8,882 bases of DNA, from NCBI GenBank assembly GCA_006515795.1, contig VFMC01000032.1, positions 1-8,882 of the forward strand. The letters run 5' to 3'. Positions 6,990 to 8,882 of the stretch are shown piece after piece. This stretch comes from Acidimicrobiaceae bacterium (GTDB lineage Bacteria > Actinomycetota > Acidimicrobiia > Acidimicrobiales > Ilumatobacteraceae). Position 1 is the stretch's first letter, and each line of letters starts with the position of its first letter. Position numbers and translations under genes: made by a program. The notes beneath the pieces are model-generated. The model did no database searches. It was not told the origin of the DNA and saw nothing but the letters and a program-made list of their open reading frames with translations.

Positions 6990-7036
6990 GCAGCAGGGTG
7001 CGGCGCCCCGTGACGAGCGCCGCACCACCTGGCTGC
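6990..7036 (-). promoter_or_regulatory. Intercistronic RNA hairpin just after the binding-protein stop codon
   Basis: Bases 6997-7006 (ggtgcggcgc) and 7017-7026 (gcgccgcacc) form a perfect 10-bp GC-rich stem with a 10-base loop. A further 5-bp stem (6990-6994 with 7032-7036) closes around it across an asymmetric internal loop. The structure starts immediately after the TAA at 7039-7037. No U-run follows on the minus strand, so it is not a classical intrinsic terminator. Such a hairpin can protect the upstream message from 3' exonucleases or partly attenuate transcription, so that more binding protein than permease is made, as is known for malE-malF type operons. This role is inferred. Confidence 0.6.
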
Positions 7037-8569
7037 TTACAGCGTGATGCCCTTCAAGTCGTCGGGGATCGCCACCTTCGTGCGACCCTTCGACAACAGG
7101 AGCTCTTGCTGCTTCACCGCGATGAAGTCGAGGACCTTCTTCGCGTCGGTGTACTGGCCGGCGGCGAAGCCGTTGTACGCCTCCTGCTGGATGGCCAGCA
7201 GTTCGGCGTACTCAGGCAGGTGCCAGAAGTCGCGTGACTTGCCCTCGCCGAGCATCTCCTTGAAGGCCCGGGCGTACACCGAGCTCTCCTCGAAGCCTGC
7301 GGCCTCCACACCCTTCTTCGACCACGGGAGTCCACCCTTGGCGATGAACTTGGCCTGGGTTTCGTCGGTGTACCACCACTTCAGGAAGTCGATCGAGACA
7401 CGCATGTGGTCGTCGTCGTTGTAGCTGTTGATCACCCACGGTTGGCCGCCCATCGCGCCGATCACGTCGACGGACCCGTCGGCGAAGGTGAACCGCGGAT
7501 GTGGGCAGGCGATGACCTTGCCTTCGAGGGCGCCTTCGTTGCCCTGCATGAACAGGCCGACCGCCAGCCACTGCATGGCCGAGAAGACCTGCTCGTTGTT
7601 GAACAGGTCGATCATCTGGCCGATGCCGAATGCTTCGGCGCCGGGCGGCTGGTACTTCTGCAGGCCCACGAAGTACTCCAACGCCTTGGCGTGCTCGTCG
7701 GTGTTGAGCACACCGATCACCTCGCCGGTCTCCGGGTTCCAGATGTCGCCCGTTGCGTATGCGTACGGGTGATAGGCACAGGAGAAGAAGTCGTACTCCT
7801 TCGCGTACTGCAGGGCCGTCCCGTAGAACTCCTCGTCCGGACGGGTGAAGAACTCGAAGATCTCCTCGTACTCCACCATCGTCATCGGAGCGAACTCCTC
7901 GTAGGTCGTCGGCAGCTTCTTGCCGTACTTGGCCTCGAACGCGGCCTGCTCGGCCGGGTCCTCGAGCATGTCGAGCCGCATGAAGATGCCCTGCGTGTCG
8001 GGCATCTGCGGGAAGCCCCAGCGCACGCCCGAACCGTCGGGGTACACCTGGTAGGTGTTCTTGACGAGCGAGCTGTAGACCTCGATGTCGAGGTCGGGGT
8101 TCACCTTGTACACGTCGTCGGCCTTGACGATCCAGCCCGGTTCTGAGAGCGCACCCAGCCATTGGCTGTCGACGACCATCAGGTTGAAGTCCTGTGCTTT
8201 GGACGCGAGTGACGGTGCGATCTTCTGGTAGAGCTCGGCGAAGGGCGCCTCTGTCTTGGTCACCGTGACGTCGTAGCCGAACTTCTCCTTCGCGTACGTG
8301 GCGAAGTCGGGGAACAGCTCGATCGCGAGCTGGCTCGGGGGCCATCCGGCGATGACCGCGAAGCCCATTGCGACCGACTTGCCCTTCATGTTGGTCTCGT
8401 CGCTGCCCTTGAGCGCATCGCCGCCGCCCGAGCTCGAGTCGTCGTCGCCGCAGCTGGCGAGCAGCCCGGCGGCACCGAGGCCGAGGCCACCTGTCAGGAC
8501 GCCGCGACGGCTGAGTCGTGGGCCCTTGGCGATGGTTTCGTTCGTGCCGGTCTTGTTGATGTCTTTCAT
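7037..8569 (-). CDS. ABC transporter solute-binding lipoprotein with Tat signal
   Basis: A 510-residue extracytoplasmic solute-binding protein. The ATG at 8569 has a strong ribosome binding site (GGAGG at 8580-8576, 6 nt upstream) and overlaps the stop of the kinase gene as ATGA. The N-terminus has a polar n-region of 20 residues, twin arginines R21-R22 in LSRRGVLTGG, a hydrophobic stretch GLGLGAAGLL and a lipobox LASC with C40 as the lipidated residue, then an acidic, Ser/Gly-rich tether (GDDDSSSGGG). This indicates Tat export followed by lipid anchoring. The mature part resembles large extracellular solute-binding proteins (family 1): LFPDFATYAKEKFGYDVTVT near the start, LMVVDSQWLGAL, a cleft-like segment GVRWGFPQMPDTQGIFMRLD, and a C-terminal lobe with MGGQPWVINS and FLKWWYTDETQAKF. 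Its length, larger than the usual ~420, is close to that of GlpV-type binding proteins. The many Trp and Tyr residues suit carbohydrate or polyol binding. The ligand is unknown. Confidence 0.93.
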   Translation of the reverse strand: MKDINKTGTNETIAKGPRLSRRGVLTGGLGLGAAGLLASCGDDDSSSGGGDALKGSDETNMKGKSVAMGFAVIAGWPPSQLAIELFPDFATYAKEKFGYDVTVTKTEAPFAELYQKIAPSLASKAQDFNLMVVDSQWLGALSEPGWIVKADDVYKVNPDLDIEVYSSLVKNTYQVYPDGSGVRWGFPQMPDTQGIFMRLDMLEDPAEQAAFEAKYGKKLPTTYEEFAPMTMVEYEEIFEFFTRPDEEFYGTALQYAKEYDFFSCAYHPYAYATGDIWNPETGEVIGVLNTDEHAKALEYFVGLQKYQPPGAEAFGIGQMIDLFNNEQVFSAMQWLAVGLFMQGNEGALEGKVIACPHPRFTFADGSVDVIGAMGGQPWVINSYNDDDHMRVSIDFLKWWYTDETQAKFIAKGGLPWSKKGVEAAGFEESSVYARAFKEMLGEGKSRDFWHLPEYAELLAIQQEAYNGFAAGQYTDAKKVLDFIAVKQQELLLSKGRTKVAIPDDLKGITL

Positions 8570-8882
8570 GATCTTCCTCCCCTTGTTGGCTGTGTTACCC
8601 CAGGATTCATTCGGCCCTCACCTACGGCGTCGACGAACGCAATGAACATGTACGACATCCCGGCAGCACCGGGGTCGACACAGCCCACTCCGCCGCCGCC
8701 CACGTAGCTGGCACGGCCCTTCCTTGCGCTGAGCACCTTGGTGTGCTCGGCACCGGATCTCGCGGCGTCTGCCGCATCGGCGAGCATCGACTGCAGCGTG
8801 TGCTCGCCGCCGATCACCGCCTCCATCGTGTCGACGCTCGGCAGCAGGCTGTCGATCATCGTCTTGTCGCCCGGCTCGGCTT
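8566..8882 (-). CDS. DhaL-type dihydroxyacetone kinase subunit, C-terminal part (5' end outside window)
   Basis: The frame is open from the window edge to the TGA at 8568-8566, giving the last ~104 residues of a protein that begins beyond base 8882. It starts AEPGDKTMIDSLLP, matching the conserved GDKTM-D-L-P helix of DhaL, the ATP-binding all-helical subunit or domain of dihydroxyacetone kinases. The block SARKGRASYVG...VDPGA is the second DhaL hallmark. These enzymes phosphorylate small ketoses: dihydroxyacetone and, in some actinobacterial relatives, D- or L-erythrulose. The Asp cluster that binds Mg-ATP lies outside the window. Two oddities: the usual 'GERSxGHxDPGA' reads GGGGVGCVDPGA, with Cys for His, and a ~16-residue polar tail follows FVDAVG. 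The stop overlaps the start of the binding-protein gene. Whether this is a separate DhaL or the C-terminal domain of a fused DhaK-DhaL kinase cannot be told here. Confidence 0.85.
   Translation of the reverse strand, partial: AEPGDKTMIDSLLPSVDTMEAVIGGEHTLQSMLADAADAARSGAEHTKVLSARKGRASYVGGGGVGCVDPGAAGMSYMFIAFVDAVGEGRMNPGVTQPTRGGRS
8575..8582 (-). promoter_or_regulatory. Strong ribosome binding site of the solute-binding protein gene
   Basis: On the minus strand GGGGAGGA (8582-8575) contains GGAGG six bases before the ATG at 8569. It is the best Shine-Dalgarno match at any gene start in the window and lies inside the last codons of the kinase gene. This decides the start of the binding-protein gene and fits the high expression expected of such proteins. 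Confidence 0.75.

Noticed and set aside
6217..7047. Plus-strand open frame of 276 codons antisense to the first permease
   Set aside because: The product is a Glu/Arg/His-rich low-complexity sequence that is the antisense image of a membrane protein gene.
7212..8345. Minus-strand 377-codon frame and plus-strand 246-codon frame over the binding-protein gene
   Set aside because: Both overlap the clearly real binding-protein gene with its signal peptide and strong ribosome binding site, and both give Arg- or Val/Leu/His-biased shadow products.

Overview
This 8.9 kb window is GC-rich and tightly packed with genes. Its Tat-type lipoprotein signal, frequent GTG starts and high G/C at third codon positions suggest a high-GC Gram-positive bacterium, perhaps an actinobacterium of the Acidimicrobiia type. 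That taxonomic guess is an inference and is weak. The whole window reads as one carbohydrate or polyol uptake and catabolism locus. I see no mobile elements, RNA genes or CRISPR.

Layout. On the plus strand, the end of a Gfo/Idh/MocA-type NAD(P)-dependent oxidoreductase (1-594) is followed after 2 nt by a xylose-isomerase-like TIM-barrel enzyme (597-1841). Everything from 1829 to 8882 is on the minus strand and looks like one operon read right to left: the C-terminal part of a DhaL-type dihydroxyacetone-kinase subunit (8882-8566), a Tat-exported solute-binding lipoprotein (8569-7037), two MalF/MalG-type permeases (about 6918-5965 and 5962-5117), a 93-residue membrane protein (5120-4839), two different ABC ATPases (4831-3719 and 3688-2615) and an unrecognised 257-residue protein (2602-1829). 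Most joints are overlaps of 4 nt or gaps of 2-30 nt. The exception is the gap after the binding-protein gene, which holds a strong hairpin. The two transcription units converge and overlap tail to tail by 13 bp.

How it may work. The importer resembles, in gene content and in the style of both ATPases, the rhizobial GlpSTPQUV-type glycerol importers (recalled from family knowledge, not searched). The neighbouring DhaL-like kinase subunit, sugar isomerase/epimerase and dehydrogenase suggest uptake of a small polyol or sugar, its oxidation and isomerisation, and phosphorylation of a ketose such as dihydroxyacetone or a tetrulose. The true substrate cannot be read from the sequence.

The most notable signal is in the two ATPases. 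One (2615-3688) keeps the catalytic Glu and switch His but has lost the LSGGQ signature. The other (3719-4831) keeps LSGGQ but has Asp for the catalytic Glu and Ser for the switch His. In a heterodimer, all these losses fall on the same composite nucleotide site, leaving one complete and one degenerate site, an arrangement best known from asymmetric ABC exporters.
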